Source: Shewanella chilikensis (GTDB lineage Bacteria > Pseudomonadota > Gammaproteobacteria > Enterobacterales > Shewanellaceae). Taken from it: a DNA stretch of 64,000 nt. Both the position numbers and the translations under genes were made by a program. A model generated the notes under the pieces. The model did not search any database, was not told where the DNA came from, and saw only the letters and a list, made by a program, of their open reading frames with translations. The stretch spans positions 1-64,000 of the forward strand of contig NZ_NIJM01000006.1 of the NCBI RefSeq assembly GCF_002836945.1. The letters run 5' to 3'. Shown piece by piece: positions 9,846-20,643 of the stretch (position 1 is its first letter; every line of letters starts with the position of its first letter).

Positions 9846-10754
9846 ATGTCTCATTTGAACTACAACCACCTGTATTACTTTTGGATGGTGCATAAGCAAG
9901 GCTCAGTGACCAAGGCTGCCGAGACACTCTGTTTAACCCCACAAACCATTACCGGCCAGATACGCACTCTGGAAGAAAGGCTCAAGGGGAGTCTGTTCAA
10001 GCGGGTAGGGCGCAATCTGGCCCCTACTGAATTGGGCGAGTTGGTGTTTCGCTACGCCGATAAAATGTTCAGCCTCTCTTATGAGATGCTCGATGTGCTC
10101 AACTATCGCAAGGATGAATCCATCCTGTTTGAGGTGGGTATTGCCGATGCTCTCTCCAAGGCGTTGGCCAGTCGGGTGCTGATGTCGGTTATCCCGGCAA
10201 CTAGCTCCATGCACTTGGCCTGTTATGAATCGACTCACGAGAGTCTGATGACCCGGCTCAGGGAGCATAAACTGGATATGATACTGTCGGACTGCGCCGG
10301 TGAGTCTCTCAAATATCCGGAAATTCTTTCCAAGAAGCTGGGGGAGTGCGGTATCGCCTTCTTCTCGGCGCAGGAGTTTAAAAGTGGTTTTCCTGAATGT
10401 TTGGAAGAGGGGCCCTTGCTGATCCCCAGTCGACGCACTTCCTTGGGGCAGCAGCTCTATCGCTGGTTTGATGAGAAACGCCTTAATGTCACGATTCTCG
10501 GCGAGTTTGACGATGCGGCTATGATGAAGGCTTTTGGCTATTTCCGTAAGGGGATATTTGTTGCTCCCTCCATCTACCAGCAGGATATTCTCGAACATAA
10601 TATACGTTTGCTCGGTGAAACCATGGAGATCAAAGAGGAATATCATGTGATGTTCGCAGAGCGGATGATCCAGCATCCGGCGGTGCAGCGCTTGCTGGAA
10701 ACGGATTTTGGTGAGTTATTTGCCGGTCGAGATCTTCAGGTGCAGCAGTTCTGA
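9846..10754 (+). CDS. nhaR: NhaR LysR-type activator of nhaA
   Basis: LysR-family transcription factor that in E. coli activates nhaA in response to sodium. The 302 residues start with the helix-turn-helix region (about 5-65; MVHKQGSVTKAAETLCLTPQTITGQIRTLEERL), followed by the periplasmic-binding-like effector domain. MSHLNYNHLYYFWMV closely resembles the start of known NhaR proteins. It lies directly downstream of nhaA and the small secreted protein in the same direction. Confidence 0.9.
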   Translation: MSHLNYNHLYYFWMVHKQGSVTKAAETLCLTPQTITGQIRTLEERLKGSLFKRVGRNLAPTELGELVFRYADKMFSLSYEMLDVLNYRKDESILFEVGIADALSKALASRVLMSVIPATSSMHLACYESTHESLMTRLREHKLDMILSDCAGESLKYPEILSKKLGECGIAFFSAQEFKSGFPECLEEGPLLIPSRRTSLGQQLYRWFDEKRLNVTILGEFDDAAMMKAFGYFRKGIFVAPSIYQQDILEHNIRLLGETMEIKEEYHVMFAERMIQHPAVQRLLETDFGELFAGRDLQVQQF

Positions 10755-10840
10755 TACGGGTGGATGATTAAGGTGGGTATTCGACAGCGCAGACGCCAGA
10801 ATGTAAACTTGCGGCAAAATTCTTGATTGGAGCATTATAG

Positions 10841-11092
10841 GTGTCTGACTTGATGAGTACCCCCAGGGTAAAGTGGGCATGTCGCCGTGGCATGCTGGAG
10901 CTTGATGTATTGTTTCAACCTTTTGTGGAGCAGCATTATGAGACTCTGAGCCCTGAGGACAAGGCCTTGTTTGTTCGTCTGCTTGAGTGTGAAGACCCGG
11001 AACTGTTTGCCTGGTTTATGGGGCATGAGCAATGTCCGGATCCGCAACTGGCACAGATGGTAGTGCGCGTTCGTGGCCGGGCAGCGCCATAG
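10841..11092 (+). CDS. sdhE: SdhE FAD assembly factor for succinate dehydrogenase
   Basis: SdhE (YgfY, succinate dehydrogenase assembly factor 2) promotes covalent FAD attachment to SdhA and FrdA. The 83-residue protein contains the diagnostic CRRGMLELD motif (about residues 15-23) and the later acidic ECEDPELFAWFMG. The start chosen is GTG at 10841; an ATG at 10853 is also possible and would shorten it by four residues. It overlaps ygfX by 20 bp. Confidence 0.92.
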   Translation: MSDLMSTPRVKWACRRGMLELDVLFQPFVEQHYETLSPEDKALFVRLLECEDPELFAWFMGHEQCPDPQLAQMVVRVRGRAAP

Positions 11093-11495
11093 GTTTCAAC
11101 TCAGTTCTTCCTTCAGCCAGTATCTGAGTCTAACTGTGCTGGCTGCTGTTTGCCTGAGCAGCTTTCTTGCCTGGCCGGCGCTGGATTATCCTTTCTATTT
11201 ATCGTTCAAATACTTATGTTTGCTGCTGGTACTGGTAGCTTTTGGCCTGGCTCTGTGGCGTTTGCGCCGTTGGCAACTCTGTTTCTGGCTTAATGAATTG
11301 GGTGAAGGACAGTTCGAACCCGGTTCGAGTTTCGAACTTAGTGGCAAACCTTGGGTCAGCCCCTTTGTGGTGACTTTTACCTATCAGGGGGAGGATAACT
11401 ACGGGCGTTGCTGGCTGTTTGCCGATATGTTTGACGACACAGACTATCGTCATCTGTGTCGTCTATTGTTGCAGCGGTCAAAGTCCGCTAACTGA
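11073..11495 (+). CDS. ygfX: YgfX (CptA) membrane protein, SdhE partner
   Basis: A 140-residue inner membrane protein of the YgfX family, encoded after sdhE in many gammaproteobacteria and described in E. coli as the toxin-like CptA. Two adjacent transmembrane segments lie at about residues 18-35 and 42-62 (YLCLLLVLVAFGLAL), followed by a soluble C-terminal half with GRCWLFADMFDDTDYRHLCRLL. The start is GTG at 11073, inside the end of sdhE. It converges with nadB 16 bp away. A toxin role here is unproven. Confidence 0.85.
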   Translation: MAGQRHRFQLSSSFSQYLSLTVLAAVCLSSFLAWPALDYPFYLSFKYLCLLLVLVAFGLALWRLRRWQLCFWLNELGEGQFEPGSSFELSGKPWVSPFVVTFTYQGEDNYGRCWLFADMFDDTDYRHLCRLLLQRSKSAN

Positions 11496-11511
11496 CCTTA
11501 TTCCAGCTAAG

Positions 11512-13122
11512 TTATTCAGGCTGCAAAATGGTCGGCTGCGGATTCTCCAGTTTCTGCGGATGATCGATATTACAGTGCAAGCCGCGGCTTTCCTTGCGGG
11601 ACATAGCGCAGCGGATGATCAACTCGGCCACCTGCACCAGGTTGCGCAATTCCAGTAGATTGTTTGTGACGTGGAAGTTGCTGTAATATTCCTGGATCTC
11701 CTGTTGCAGCATGGCGCAGCGGCGTAGGGCCCGCTCCAAACGCTTGTCTGAGCGCACAATCCCCACATAGTCCCACATAAAAAGTCTCAGCTCATGCCAG
11801 TTGTGGGCAATTACTACTTCCTCATCCGAGTTACATACTTGGCTTTCATCCCAGGCCGGGATATTACCGGGCATGGCAATTTTACCCAATTGGCTTTGAA
11901 TATCGGTCGAAGCAGCGCGGGCGAATACCAGGCACTCCAGCAAGGAGTTGCTCGCCAGGCGATTGGCACCGTGCAGTCCGGTATAAGCCACTTCACCTAT
12001 GGCATAGAGACCATTGAGATCTGTCTGGCCATGAAAATCTGTCATTACCCCGCCGCAGGTATAGTGTGCTGCAGGCACCACAGGGATAGGTTCCTTGGTG
12101 ATATCTATCCCTAAGTCCAGGCAGCGCTGGTAAATGGTGGGGAAATGCTTGATGACAAATTCCGGATCCTTGTGGCTGATGTCCAGATAGACACAATCGG
12201 CGCCGAGGCGTTTCATTTCATAGTCTATGGCTCTGGCTACTATGTCTCTGGGCGCCAGTTCGGCGCGTTCATCGAAGTCAGGCATAAAGCGACTGCCATC
12301 GGGACGGCGCAGATAGGCGCCTTCACCGCGCAGGGCTTCGGTCAGCAGGAAATTACGGGCATCTGAATGGTATAGACAGGTCGGATGGAACTGATTGAAT
12401 TCCATGTTGGCTACCCGGCAACCGGCACGCCAGGCCATGGCAATACCATCACCACTGGCGATATCCGGGTTAGAGGTGTACTGGTAAACCTTGGAACTGC
12501 CGCCGGTCGCCAGCGCGACAAACTTAGCCTTGATGGTTTCCACCTGCTCAAGGTTACGGTTCCAGACATAGGCGCCCAATACCCGGTTGCCCGGACGGCC
12601 CAGTTTACGGGTGGTGATCAAATCTATGGCGTTGTAACGCTCAAGCACCAGAATATTGGGGTGGGCCTGGGCCATCTCCTGCAGTGTGGTCTGTACCTCT
12701 TTGCCGGTGGCATCGGCGGCGTGCAGAATACGTCTGTGGCTGTGGCCGCCTTCACGGGTCAGATGGTAGGCACTGTCATTGATGCTGCCATCGGGGTTTT
12801 CTTCCTTATCAAAGGCCACACCGCATTCAATCAGCCATTGCATGGCGGCGCGGGCATTCTCGGCCGTATAGGTTACCACGGCTTCATCACAGAGTCCGGC
12901 GCCGGCGACCAAGGTGTCGGCCACGTGGGATTCTATGGTATCCTCCTCGTCGAAAACCGAGGCTATGCCCCCTTGGGCATAATAGGTCGAGCCTTCGTTG
13001 AGAGGACCTTTGGAGAGTAAAATGACTTTGGTTTTTTCAGCCAGGTGAAGGGCGAGAGTCAAGCCCGCTGCACCACTGCCTATGACCAGGACGTCAGATT
13101 GGTGTTCAACTACTTGTTTCAT
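11512..13122 (-). CDS. nadB: NadB L-aspartate oxidase
   Basis: NadB oxidises L-aspartate to iminoaspartate, the first step of de novo NAD synthesis, using FAD and oxygen or fumarate as acceptor. The 536-residue protein starts with the Rossmann FAD-binding motif [17 protein letters not shown] (residues 15-31). It contains the [24 protein letters not shown] substrate region and the [29 protein letters not shown]-contact signature. It is divergent from rpoE, the conserved gammaproteobacterial order. Confidence 0.96.
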   Translation of the reverse strand: MKQVVEHQSDVLVIGSGAAGLTLALHLAEKTKVILLSKGPLNEGSTYYAQGGIASVFDEEDTIESHVADTLVAGAGLCDEAVVTYTAENARAAMQWLIECGVAFDKEENPDGSINDSAYHLTREGGHSHRRILHAADATGKEVQTTLQEMAQAHPNILVLERYNAIDLITTRKLGRPGNRVLGAYVWNRNLEQVETIKAKFVALATGGSSKVYQYTSNPDIASGDGIAMAWRAGCRVANMEFNQFHPTCLYHSDARNFLLTEALRGEGAYLRRPDGSRFMPDFDERAELAPRDIVARAIDYEMKRLGADCVYLDISHKDPEFVIKHFPTIYQRCLDLGIDITKEPIPVVPAAHYTCGGVMTDFHGQTDLNGLYAIGEVAYTGLHGANRLASNSLLECLVFARAASTDIQSQLGKIAMPGNIPAWDESQVCNSDEEVVIAHNWHELRLFMWDYVGIVRSDKRLERALRRCAMLQQEIQEYYSNFHVTNNLLELRNLVQVAELIIRCAMSRKESRGLHCNIDHPQKLENPQPTILQPE

Positions 13123-13229
13123 CGGGTATCATGAGATGTGACTGGGGGTTCGGTTATGGTAAACCAACTCGCAAGGGATGGATACAACTCAGCTCAGGTT
13201 ATTCGCAGTACATTTTTTGCAAAACATCA

Positions 13230-13256
13230 GAACTTTTTCGAAGCACGCTAGTCTAC
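13230..13256 (+). promoter_or_regulatory. Sigma-E promoter of rpoE
   Basis: GAACTT at 13230-13235 and TCTA at 13252-13255 are separated by 16 bp and match the sigma-E consensus (GGAACTT, about 16 bp, TCTGA/TCTAA). The position about 65 bp before the rpoE start suggests autoregulation of the sigma-E operon. Confidence 0.75.
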
Positions 13257-13321
13257 ATAAGTGAATATGATTCGAGCGACTGAGAAATCAGCATTATAAG
13301 ATTTGGGAGAAGTCGGCTCGG

Positions 13322-13900
13322 ATGAGTGGACAAACAAGTGATCAACAACTGGTTGAGCGCGTACAACGTGGCGATAAAAACGCTTTTAACCTGCTGGTAC
13401 AAAAGTACCAGAGTAAGGTCATCAATCTGATATCCCGTTATGTACGGAATCAGGCCGATGTAGCAGACGTGGCGCAAGAAGCTTTTATCAAGGCTTATCG
13501 GGCGTTACCTAATTTTCGCGGTGAGAGTGCCTTTTATACCTGGTTGTACCGAATAGCAGTAAATACGGCCAAGAATCATCTGGTGTCACAAGGGCGCAGA
13601 ACGCCTGCGAACGATGTCGATGCCGATGAAGCCGAGTTCTACGATGGCAGTGATGCCCTGAAAGAGTTCGCCTCTCCTGAGCGGTTGATGCTTTCAGACG
13701 AGATAAAGAAGACTGTCTTCGACACTCTCGAATCTTTGCCGGAAGAGTTAAAGATGGCTATCTCTTTGCGTGAGCTTGATGGTATGAGCTACGAAGATAT
13801 TGCCAATGTGATGGATTGCCCTGTAGGTACTGTGAGATCCCGTATCTTTCGTGCTCGGGAAGCCATAGATAAGAAGCTCCAGCCTTTGCTGGAAAGATGA
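13322..13900 (+). CDS. rpoE: RpoE, sigma-E envelope stress factor
   Basis: Extracytoplasmic-function sigma factor that directs transcription of envelope-stress genes when released from RseA. The 192 residues contain region 2 (NAFNLLVQKYQSKVINLISRYV to TWLYRIAVNTAKNHL) and region 4 (LDGMSYEDIANVMDCPVGTVRSRIFRARE) with its helix-turn-helix. Its own promoter has the sigma-E consensus. rseA follows after 24 bp. Confidence 0.97.
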   Translation: MSGQTSDQQLVERVQRGDKNAFNLLVQKYQSKVINLISRYVRNQADVADVAQEAFIKAYRALPNFRGESAFYTWLYRIAVNTAKNHLVSQGRRTPANDVDADEAEFYDGSDALKEFASPERLMLSDEIKKTVFDTLESLPEELKMAISLRELDGMSYEDIANVMDCPVGTVRSRIFRAREAIDKKLQPLLER

Positions 13901-13924
13901 CCCTTTAATAGAGACAGGTGAGTA

Positions 13925-14545
13925 ATGGATAAATTAGGTCAGGAGTGGGTTTCTGCGGCAGTGGACGGCGAAACCGACGCTCAGACGCTGGCAGAACTGG
14001 CTGGTGACACTGCTTCTCACGACAAGTGGCGTAACTACCACCTAATTGGTGATGCCATGCGTGGCGAGTTGCCTTCCGCTATCCCCTTGGATCTTTCTGC
14101 CAGTATTGCTGCCGCTATCGACAAGGAACCGACGATAGTCGCGCCTGTTACCTCGACTCAGGTATCAGAGGTCGTTGAGCCCCAACGTCAGCTTGCTTCC
14201 GGCGGTAGAGTGATCCCCATGTTCAAACAGTTTGGCCAGTATGCGATTGCGGCCACTGTTGCCATGGTTGCCATTGTTGGTGTTCAGAACTACAACCAGG
14301 CACCTGAAAGCCAGGATCCTGCATCCCCAGTGCTTATTACCCGTCCATTGGTGGGCAGTGCTTCACCTGTTAGCCTGCAAACCGGACCGGTTCAGCAGCC
14401 ACAGGGATATACCAATGAGCAGTTGATTGAGCAACGTCGCAGGATTAACAGCTATATTCAGGATCATATGTTGCAACAGAGATTGAATGCCGGTGTGGTT
14501 ATGGATAACAATAGTGAGGTCGTTCCTGTTCCTATGAATCGTTAA
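13925..14545 (+). CDS. rseA: RseA anti-sigma-E factor
   Basis: Single-pass inner membrane protein that holds sigma-E inactive until DegS and RseP cleave it. The 206-residue product begins with the cytoplasmic sigma-binding domain (about 1-95; EWVSAAVDGETD, WRNYHLIGDAMRGE). It has one membrane segment at about residues 103-120 (FGQYAIAATVAMVAIVG) and a periplasmic region rich in Gln and Pro that would contact RseB. It lies between rpoE and rseB. Confidence 0.94.
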   Translation: MDKLGQEWVSAAVDGETDAQTLAELAGDTASHDKWRNYHLIGDAMRGELPSAIPLDLSASIAAAIDKEPTIVAPVTSTQVSEVVEPQRQLASGGRVIPMFKQFGQYAIAATVAMVAIVGVQNYNQAPESQDPASPVLITRPLVGSASPVSLQTGPVQQPQGYTNEQLIEQRRRINSYIQDHMLQQRLNAGVVMDNNSEVVPVPMNR

Positions 14546-14554
14546 GGAAATCTC

Positions 14555-15487
14555 TTGCGCCTTTTCCTCTTGGCCCTCCTGGCCTTCGCAGTGCCTGCCT
14601 TCGCGCAGGATGATATGTCCGCCAAAGCCTGGCTTGAAAAAATGAGCCAGGCTTTGCGCGAAAAAGAATACAAGATTTCTCTCATCCAACTTCAGGCCGA
14701 TAATATTCGGCCTTTGGTATACCTGCACGGTAAAGTCAACGGTGAGGAAGTGGCCTTCCTCGAACACCTTAATGGGCCGCCAAAAAATGCCGTTCGTGTC
14801 GGTAATACAGTGACCTTTATCGAACACGATCAGCCCGCCTATAGTATTAATGCCAAGCGTATTCAAGGAGTGATGCCAGCGGCCTTCTTCGGTGACAGCG
14901 GCAATCTTGAGGCCGGATATCAATTGGTGTTGGGGGGGCGTAGCCGTATCGCCGGCCGTCCAGGACAGATGATCCGCATTTTGCCCAATGATGAATACCG
15001 CTATGGTTTTCAGGTGTGGATGGATATGGAAACCTTCCTGCCGCTGCGCTATGACATGCTGAATCAGGACAAGCAGTTGCTGGAGCAGTTGTTGGTCATC
15101 GAATTGATAGAACTGCAGGAAACGGCGCCTCTGCTGGTGGAGGCCTACAAGCAGGAATGGCCGGCGGTGATGAACTCCTCAGAGCGTGAAGATGGCCAGA
15201 ATTGGCAGTTTGATTGGCTGCCGCCCGGTTTTCAAGTGGTGGTTCGTGATCATCATCGCCTGATTGGCAGTCATGAGCCGGTGGAATACATAGCCTTGAC
15301 CGATGGCTTCAGCAATATCTCTGTCTACGTTGCCCGCGCCGGTGACGCGCCTATGCCGGAAGAGCTGATGACCCGCAATGGCCTTTCCATGGCGGCCGAC
15401 CGAGTCGGTAATCTGGAAGTGGTTGCTGTTGGTAAGGTGCCGACACAAACGCTTATCCGTATCGCTTCGGGTCTAAGGCTGGAGTGA
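14555..15487 (+). CDS. rseB: RseB periplasmic regulator of sigma-E
   Basis: RseB binds the periplasmic part of RseA and delays its cleavage; it may sense mislocalised lipoproteins or LPS. The 310-residue protein starts at TTG (14555) and has a clear signal peptide ending AVPAFAQ (about residue 18). The mature part has the MucB/RseB fold, with a lipoprotein-carrier-like N-terminal domain and a smaller C-terminal domain. An upstream AAGGAAA serves as Shine-Dalgarno. Confidence 0.93.
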   Translation: MRLFLLALLAFAVPAFAQDDMSAKAWLEKMSQALREKEYKISLIQLQADNIRPLVYLHGKVNGEEVAFLEHLNGPPKNAVRVGNTVTFIEHDQPAYSINAKRIQGVMPAAFFGDSGNLEAGYQLVLGGRSRIAGRPGQMIRILPNDEYRYGFQVWMDMETFLPLRYDMLNQDKQLLEQLLVIELIELQETAPLLVEAYKQEWPAVMNSSEREDGQNWQFDWLPPGFQVVVRDHHRLIGSHEPVEYIALTDGFSNISVYVARAGDAPMPEELMTRNGLSMAADRVGNLEVVAVGKVPTQTLIRIASGLRLE

Positions 15488-15497
15488 GGGCTGAATT

Positions 15498-15977
15498 ATG
15501 ATGGAGCAGGTGGCTAAGGTCGTTGGCACAGACAGCGATGGTTGGGTCAAGGTGCAGGTGGAGTTGAAGAGTGCCTGTAATCACTGCTCCAGTAGCGAAT
15601 CCTGCGGCACTTCTGCGGTTGCCAAGGCGTTTGGCAGTCGGCTGCAGGAGTTTTCCCTGCCCAGTACTGAAACTTATCCAGAAGGCACTTTACTGCGTTT
15701 AGGCTTGCCGGAAAGCGTAGTGCTCAAGGCGGCATTGCTGGTTTATATGCTGCCTTTGGCCGGGCTTTTTTTAGGCGGGTTGCTGGGGCGCTTTATTGCT
15801 TCGCTTGCTGGGTTCAGTACAGATGGAGGGGCTATATTCATGGCGATCATCTTTGCTTTGCTGGCTTGGCAACTGGGTAAGTCTCAGGCGCGCAGGATTG
15901 AAAACCGGGCCCAACCCGTCATACTCGCCTATCTGGGCCAAGCCATGGAGGCCGCTTCAGAAAGCAAGTGCCATTAA
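15498..15977 (+). CDS. rseC: RseC, membrane protein of the sigma-E operon
   Basis: A 159-residue RseC/MucC family protein. The N-terminal part has the conserved cysteine cluster CNHCSSSESCG (about residues 28-38) that may hold an Fe-S centre. Two adjacent transmembrane segments follow (about 78-97 and 108-125). RseC is linked to sigma-E control and to reduction of SoxR in related bacteria. The last gene of the rpoE operon here; lepA follows with its own promoter. Confidence 0.92.
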   Translation: MMEQVAKVVGTDSDGWVKVQVELKSACNHCSSSESCGTSAVAKAFGSRLQEFSLPSTETYPEGTLLRLGLPESVVLKAALLVYMLPLAGLFLGGLLGRFIASLAGFSTDGGAIFMAIIFALLAWQLGKSQARRIENRAQPVILAYLGQAMEAASESKCH

Positions 15978-16015
15978 TCCCGTCATTCCCACACAGGCTT
16001 AAAGTGTGAATCTAA

Positions 16016-16044
16016 TTGGTATTGGCCCAGCAATCGGGTACAAT
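16016..16044 (+). promoter_or_regulatory. Probable sigma-70 promoter of lepA
   Basis: TTGGTA at 16016-16021 and TACAAT at 16039-16044 with a 17 bp spacer fit a housekeeping promoter about 50 bp before the lepA start. Confidence 0.55.
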
Positions 16045-16094
16045 TTCGCACCTTTGAGCACAGTCTCCCATTAGAATTTAGTCATTGCAGCATA

Positions 16095-17885
16095 ATGAAA
16101 CATATTAGAAACTTTTCGATTATTGCCCATATCGACCATGGCAAATCTACCCTCTCAGATCGCCTGATCCAGGTTTGTGGCGGCTTAACCGACCGTGAAA
16201 TGGCTGCTCAGGTGCTGGATTCAATGGATCTGGAGCGCGAACGCGGTATCACCATCAAGGCCCAGAGCGTGACACTCGACTATAAGGCCAAAGACGGTGA
16301 AGTCTATCAGTTGAACTTCATCGATACCCCAGGGCATGTTGACTTCTCCTATGAAGTTTCCCGCTCGCTGGCGGCTTGTGAAGGAGCTTTGCTGGTAGTT
16401 GATGCCGGTCAAGGGGTTGAGGCCCAGACACTGGCGAATTGTTATACCGCGCTGGAAATGGATCTGGACGTTGTTCCTGTACTCAACAAGATTGACCTGC
16501 CACAGGCTGAACCCGAGCGGGTGGCGGCCGAGATTGAAGATATAGTTGGCATTGAAGCCAAAGATGCAGTGCGCTGCTCTGCCAAGACAGGTATCGGCAT
16601 AGACGAAGTGCTGGAAACCATAGTGGCACAAATCCCACCACCGGAAGGTGACCCGGAAGGGCCGCTGCAGGCACTGATTGTTGACTCTTGGTTCGACAGC
16701 TACCAAGGGGTTGTGTCCCTGGTTCGAATCAAGAACGGTGTACTCAAGAAGGGCGATAAGTTCAAGGTCATGAGCACAGGCCAGACTTACAACGCCGACA
16801 AGGTGGGGATCTTCACTCCCAAGCAGAAAGAAAAAACTGAACTGAGAACCGGTGAAGTAGGCTTTGTTATTGCCGGTATCAAGGAGATCCACGGGGCCCC
16901 CGTGGGGGATACCCTGACCCATGCCAAACACGGCGCGGAAAAACCGCTGCCGGGCTTCAAGAAAGTGAAGCCTCAGGTATACGCTGGTGTGTTCCCCATC
17001 TCTACCGACGACTATGAAAACTTCCGTGATGCGTTGAATAAACTGAGCTTGAACGATGCTTCACTGCAGTTTGAGCCGGAAAACTCCACTGCTCTGGGAT
17101 TTGGTTTCCGTATTGGTTATCTGGGACTTCTGCATATGGAGATCATCCAGGAGCGATTGGAGCGGGAATATAACCTGGATCTGATCACCACGGCACCGAC
17201 TGTAGAGTATGAAGTTGAACTGACCAATGGCGATGTTGTCTATGTGGATAACCCATCCGAGTTGCCGGCACTCAACTATATCGAAGAGATGCGCGAGCCT
17301 ATCGTCGAAGCCAATATTCTGGTGCCCAAGGATTACCTGGGCAACGTGATCACTCTGTGTGTTGAAAAACGCGGTGTACAGAAGAATATGGTTTACCACG
17401 GCAACCAGGTGGCACTGACCTATCATATTCCGGCGGCTGAAGTTGTGATGGACTTCTTCGACAGGCTTAAGTCCACCAGTCGTGGCTATGCTTCGCTCGA
17501 GTATAACTTTGTCTACTTCCAGGCAGCCGACATGGTGCGTTTGGATGTGTTGATCAACGGCGACAGAGTCGATGCACTGGCGATGATCATCCACAGGGGC
17601 AACATACGCCACCGTGGTATCGCCCTGGTGGAGAAGATGAAAGAGCTGATCCCGCGGCAGATGTTTGATATTGCAATCCAAGCCGCAGTGGGCAGTCAGA
17701 TTGTGGCCCGTTCGACCGTGAAAGCACTGCGTAAAGACGTAACCGCCAAATGTTACGGTGGTGACGTTTCCCGGAAGAAGAAACTGCTGCAGAAGCAGAA
17801 AGAAGGTAAGAAACGGATGAAGCAGCTCGGTAACGTGGAAGTTCCACAGGAAGCCTTCCTGGCGGTATTGAAACTGAACGAGTGA
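16095..17885 (+). CDS. lepA: LepA (EF4) translation GTPase
   Basis: Ribosome-associated GTPase related to EF-G, thought to aid translation initiation or back-translocation. The 596-residue protein has the full G domain: [10 protein letters not shown] (G1), RGITIK (G2 region), DTPGHVD (G3) and NKIDLP (G4). EF-G-like domains II, III and V follow, and a LepA-specific C-terminal domain ends in [21 protein letters not shown]. There is no domain IV, as expected for LepA. lepB follows, as in E. coli. Confidence 0.97.
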   Translation: MKHIRNFSIIAHIDHGKSTLSDRLIQVCGGLTDREMAAQVLDSMDLERERGITIKAQSVTLDYKAKDGEVYQLNFIDTPGHVDFSYEVSRSLAACEGALLVVDAGQGVEAQTLANCYTALEMDLDVVPVLNKIDLPQAEPERVAAEIEDIVGIEAKDAVRCSAKTGIGIDEVLETIVAQIPPPEGDPEGPLQALIVDSWFDSYQGVVSLVRIKNGVLKKGDKFKVMSTGQTYNADKVGIFTPKQKEKTELRTGEVGFVIAGIKEIHGAPVGDTLTHAKHGAEKPLPGFKKVKPQVYAGVFPISTDDYENFRDALNKLSLNDASLQFEPENSTALGFGFRIGYLGLLHMEIIQERLEREYNLDLITTAPTVEYEVELTNGDVVYVDNPSELPALNYIEEMREPIVEANILVPKDYLGNVITLCVEKRGVQKNMVYHGNQVALTYHIPAAEVVMDFFDRLKSTSRGYASLEYNFVYFQAADMVRLDVLINGDRVDALAMIIHRGNIRHRGIALVEKMKELIPRQMFDIAIQAAVGSQIVARSTVKALRKDVTAKCYGGDVSRKKKLLQKQKEGKKRMKQLGNVEVPQEAFLAVLKLNE

Positions 17886-17926
17886 TCCTGTGGCGCCGTG
17901 GCGTCCAGGATAGCTACATCTCATTT

Positions 17927-17954
17927 GCGCCGCATTTTGCGGCGCTTTAGTTAG
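17927..17954 (+). terminator. Hairpin terminator after lepA
   Basis: A perfect 7 bp stem GCGCCGC/GCGGCGC with a 5 nt loop is followed by a T-rich stretch (TTTAGTTAGTTT). The T-tract is interrupted, so termination may be partial and allow read-through to lepB. Confidence 0.6.
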
Positions 17955-18054
17955 TTTAAGGGGAGACCTGTCCCTGGAACGGCAAATATGGGTAAACTAA
18001 CTAAAGCTGACAAGACTTATTCCAATTTAATACAAGGCAGGAGTTAATTAACCA

Positions 18055-18969
18055 ATGGCAGCCTATTTTTCCATTATTCTGGTGCTGGTGACCTTGGTCA
18101 GTGGCCTTATCTGGGCGCTCGATGCCTTTGTGTTGGCCCCCAAGCGTCAGGCTAAACTGGCTTTGGCCCAAGCGCAAAATGGCACCTTGACCGATGAAGT
18201 CACTGAAAAAATCATCCAGGAGCCAGGTTATGTGGAAACCTCCAAGTCCATTTTCCCTGTGATAGCCTTTGTGCTAATCCTGAGATCTTTTTTGTATGAA
18301 CCGTTTCAGATCCCTTCCGGCTCCATGATGCCAACCCTGCTGGTGGGTGACTTCATTCTGGTGGAAAAATTCAGCTATGGCCTGAAAGATCCTGTATGGC
18401 GTAGCAAGCTGGTGGAAACCGGCGAGCCGGAGCGCGGCGACATCATAGTATTTAAATACCCTAAAGATGAGCGAGTCGATTACATCAAGCGGGTTATCGG
18501 TTTGCCAGGTGATAAGATCATCTATCGCAACAAGGAGCTCTATATTCAGGAAGCCTGTAAAGAGCAACAACCTTGTCCAGGACCTAAACTGGTATTGAGA
18601 GCACCGGTCAATAAAGGCGAGTTTCAGGATGATGGCGTGGATCTGCTGCGTTTTCGCGAGCAACTGGGTGAGGTGACTCACGATATTCTGATCAACCCGG
18701 CCCGTCCTGAGCCATCGGCTTTCTATTACCGTGAGCCAGGCTTTGCTCAAGGCGAGTTTGTCGTACCTGAAGGTCACTACTTTGCCATGGGCGATAACCG
18801 CGACAACAGTACCGACAGCCGTTTCTGGGGCTTTGTACCCGAAGCGAATCTGGTAGGTAAGGCTGTGGCAATTTGGATAAGTTTTGAGTTTGAGCGCCAG
18901 CCTCAGGATTGGTTACCTACTTGGGTGCCAAGCGGTGTGCGTTTTGAACGTGTAGGTGGTTTGAAGTGA
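18055..18969 (+). CDS. lepB: LepB signal peptidase I
   Basis: Inner membrane serine/lysine protease that removes signal peptides from exported proteins. The 304 residues include two N-terminal membrane segments (about 3-25 and 62-80), the catalytic Ser in [14 protein letters not shown] (about residue 90), and the catalytic Lys in [12 protein letters not shown]. The box [18 protein letters not shown] lies near residue 244. Its stop overlaps the GTG start of rnc by 4 bp. Confidence 0.96.
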   Translation: MAAYFSIILVLVTLVSGLIWALDAFVLAPKRQAKLALAQAQNGTLTDEVTEKIIQEPGYVETSKSIFPVIAFVLILRSFLYEPFQIPSGSMMPTLLVGDFILVEKFSYGLKDPVWRSKLVETGEPERGDIIVFKYPKDERVDYIKRVIGLPGDKIIYRNKELYIQEACKEQQPCPGPKLVLRAPVNKGEFQDDGVDLLRFREQLGEVTHDILINPARPEPSAFYYREPGFAQGEFVVPEGHYFAMGDNRDNSTDSRFWGFVPEANLVGKAVAIWISFEFERQPQDWLPTWVPSGVRFERVGGLK

Positions 18970-19649
18970 GAGAACCTGTGAAGAATTTTGCCCGTCTGTG
19001 TCGTACTCTGGGGTATGAATTCAATAACATGGCACTGCTGGAGCAGGCCATGACTCACAGAAGTGCGGCCAACAAGCATAACGAGCGGTTGGAGTTTCTC
19101 GGAGACTCTATCCTGTCGATAGTGATTTCCGATGCCTTGTATCATCAGTTCCCCAGGGCGACCGAAGGCGATCTCAGCCGGATGCGTGCGACCTTGGTGC
19201 GGGGTGATACCCTGGCGATAATTGCCAAAGAGTTTAAGCTGGGTGATTATCTGACTCTGGGCCCGGGCGAGCTCAAGAGCGGTGGTTTTCGCCGCGAATC
19301 CATTCTCGCCGATGCGGTGGAGGCCATCATAGGTGCCATCTACCTGGACTCGGATCTGGAAACCTGTCGACCATTGCTCTTGGGCTGGTACCAGCAGCGA
19401 CTGAAGGCGATTCAGCCCGGGGTCAGTCAAAAAGATGCCAAGACCCAGCTGCAGGAGTACCTGCAGGGCTATAAGAAACCTCTGCCTGAGTATACAGTGG
19501 TGGCGGTTTCCGGCGAGGCGCACGATCAGACCTTTACCGTCGAATGCCGTATCGAAGAGCTGGATCAAGCCGTATCCGGCACCGGCAGTTCACGCAGAAA
19601 AGCCGAGCAGCAAGCCGCTGCTGGGATATTGGAGCTACTGAAAAAATGA
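18966..19649 (+). CDS. rnc: Rnc, ribonuclease III
   Basis: Double-strand-specific endoribonuclease that processes rRNA precursors and many mRNAs and sRNAs. The 227-residue protein has the signature [12 protein letters not shown] (about residues 38-49), the second catalytic region [13 protein letters not shown], and a C-terminal double-stranded RNA-binding domain (about 155-225). The start is GTG at 18966, overlapping lepB; a second in-frame GTG lies four codons on. The era ATG overlaps its stop, so lepB-rnc-era are translationally coupled. Confidence 0.96.
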   Translation: MREPVKNFARLCRTLGYEFNNMALLEQAMTHRSAANKHNERLEFLGDSILSIVISDALYHQFPRATEGDLSRMRATLVRGDTLAIIAKEFKLGDYLTLGPGELKSGGFRRESILADAVEAIIGAIYLDSDLETCRPLLLGWYQQRLKAIQPGVSQKDAKTQLQEYLQGYKKPLPEYTVVAVSGEAHDQTFTVECRIEELDQAVSGTGSSRRKAEQQAAAGILELLKK

Positions 19650-20635
19650 GTAAGACCCCAGAGGTACCGGCCCAGGAGCCGAGCCTGGATGAATTGTTGG
19701 CCAATATGAGCCAACCGTCACCGACACCCGCCTATGATGTTACCTACTGCGGTATGGTGGCCATAGTCGGTCGCCCCAATGTCGGCAAGTCCACCTTGCT
19801 CAACCGTTTGCTCGGCCAAAAGGTGAGTATCACCTCCCGTAAGCCGCAAACCACCCGCCACAGGATCATGGGGATCCACACCGAAGGCCCATCACAGATA
19901 GTCTTTATCGACACCCCCGGATTGCACATAGAGGAAAAGCGCGCCATCAACCGTTTGATGAACCGCGCCGCCGCCAGTTCGCTGGCCGATGTCTGCATGG
20001 TGATCTTTGTGGTCGATGGTCTCAACTGGACCGCCGATGACGAAATGGTGCTCAATAAGCTGCGTCATGGCGGCAATGAGCGCAAGACAGTGCTGGCGGT
20101 GAACAAGGTCGACTATATCAAGGATAAAGAGACGCTGTTTCCGCACCTGGAAGCCCTGGGACAGAAGTATGCCTTCGATGAAATTGTGCCTATCTCTGCC
20201 AAGTCGGGTACCAACGTTGGCCGCTTGATGTCGCTGGCGAAAGAGTCACTGCCCGAGAGCGTGCACTATTTCCCGGAAGATTATATTACCGACCGTTCAC
20301 AACGCTTTATGGCTTCTGAAATCGTCCGTGAAAAACTGATGCGTTTTCTCGGTGATGAACTGCCTTATGATGCCACGGTGGAAATCGAGCAGTTCAAGAT
20401 GATGGAGAATGGCGTCTATCAGATCAATGCGCTTATTCTGGTTGAACGCGACGGCCAGAAACGCATGGTGATCGGCAAGAAGGGCGAGCGGATCCGCACT
20501 ATCGCCACTGAGGCCCGCAAGGACATGGAGCAGTTATTTGATAACAAAGTGTTCCTGGAAGTCTGGGTCAAGGTGAAGTCGGGTTGGGCCGATGATGAAC
20601 GTGCCCTTCGCAGCCTGGGTTACGGCGAAGACTGA
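19646..20635 (+). CDS. era: Era GTPase
   Basis: Essential GTPase that binds 16S rRNA and helps 30S subunit maturation. From the ATG at 19646 it has 329 residues, slightly longer than E. coli Era (301) because of a polar N-terminal lead. Motifs: GRPNVGKST (G1), DTPGLH (G3), NKVD (G4) and a KH domain with [13 protein letters not shown] at about residue 275. An in-frame extension upstream into rnc exists but has no homology and was rejected. Confidence 0.96.
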   Translation: MSKTPEVPAQEPSLDELLANMSQPSPTPAYDVTYCGMVAIVGRPNVGKSTLLNRLLGQKVSITSRKPQTTRHRIMGIHTEGPSQIVFIDTPGLHIEEKRAINRLMNRAAASSLADVCMVIFVVDGLNWTADDEMVLNKLRHGGNERKTVLAVNKVDYIKDKETLFPHLEALGQKYAFDEIVPISAKSGTNVGRLMSLAKESLPESVHYFPEDYITDRSQRFMASEIVREKLMRFLGDELPYDATVEIEQFKMMENGVYQINALILVERDGQKRMVIGKKGERIRTIATEARKDMEQLFDNKVFLEVWVKVKSGWADDERALRSLGYGED

Positions 20636-20643
20636 GGCCGACT

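Noticed and set aside
19544..19645. N-terminal extension of Era into rnc
   Set aside because: It reads rnc coding sequence in another frame; the ATG at 19646 overlaps the rnc stop, as expected for this operon.
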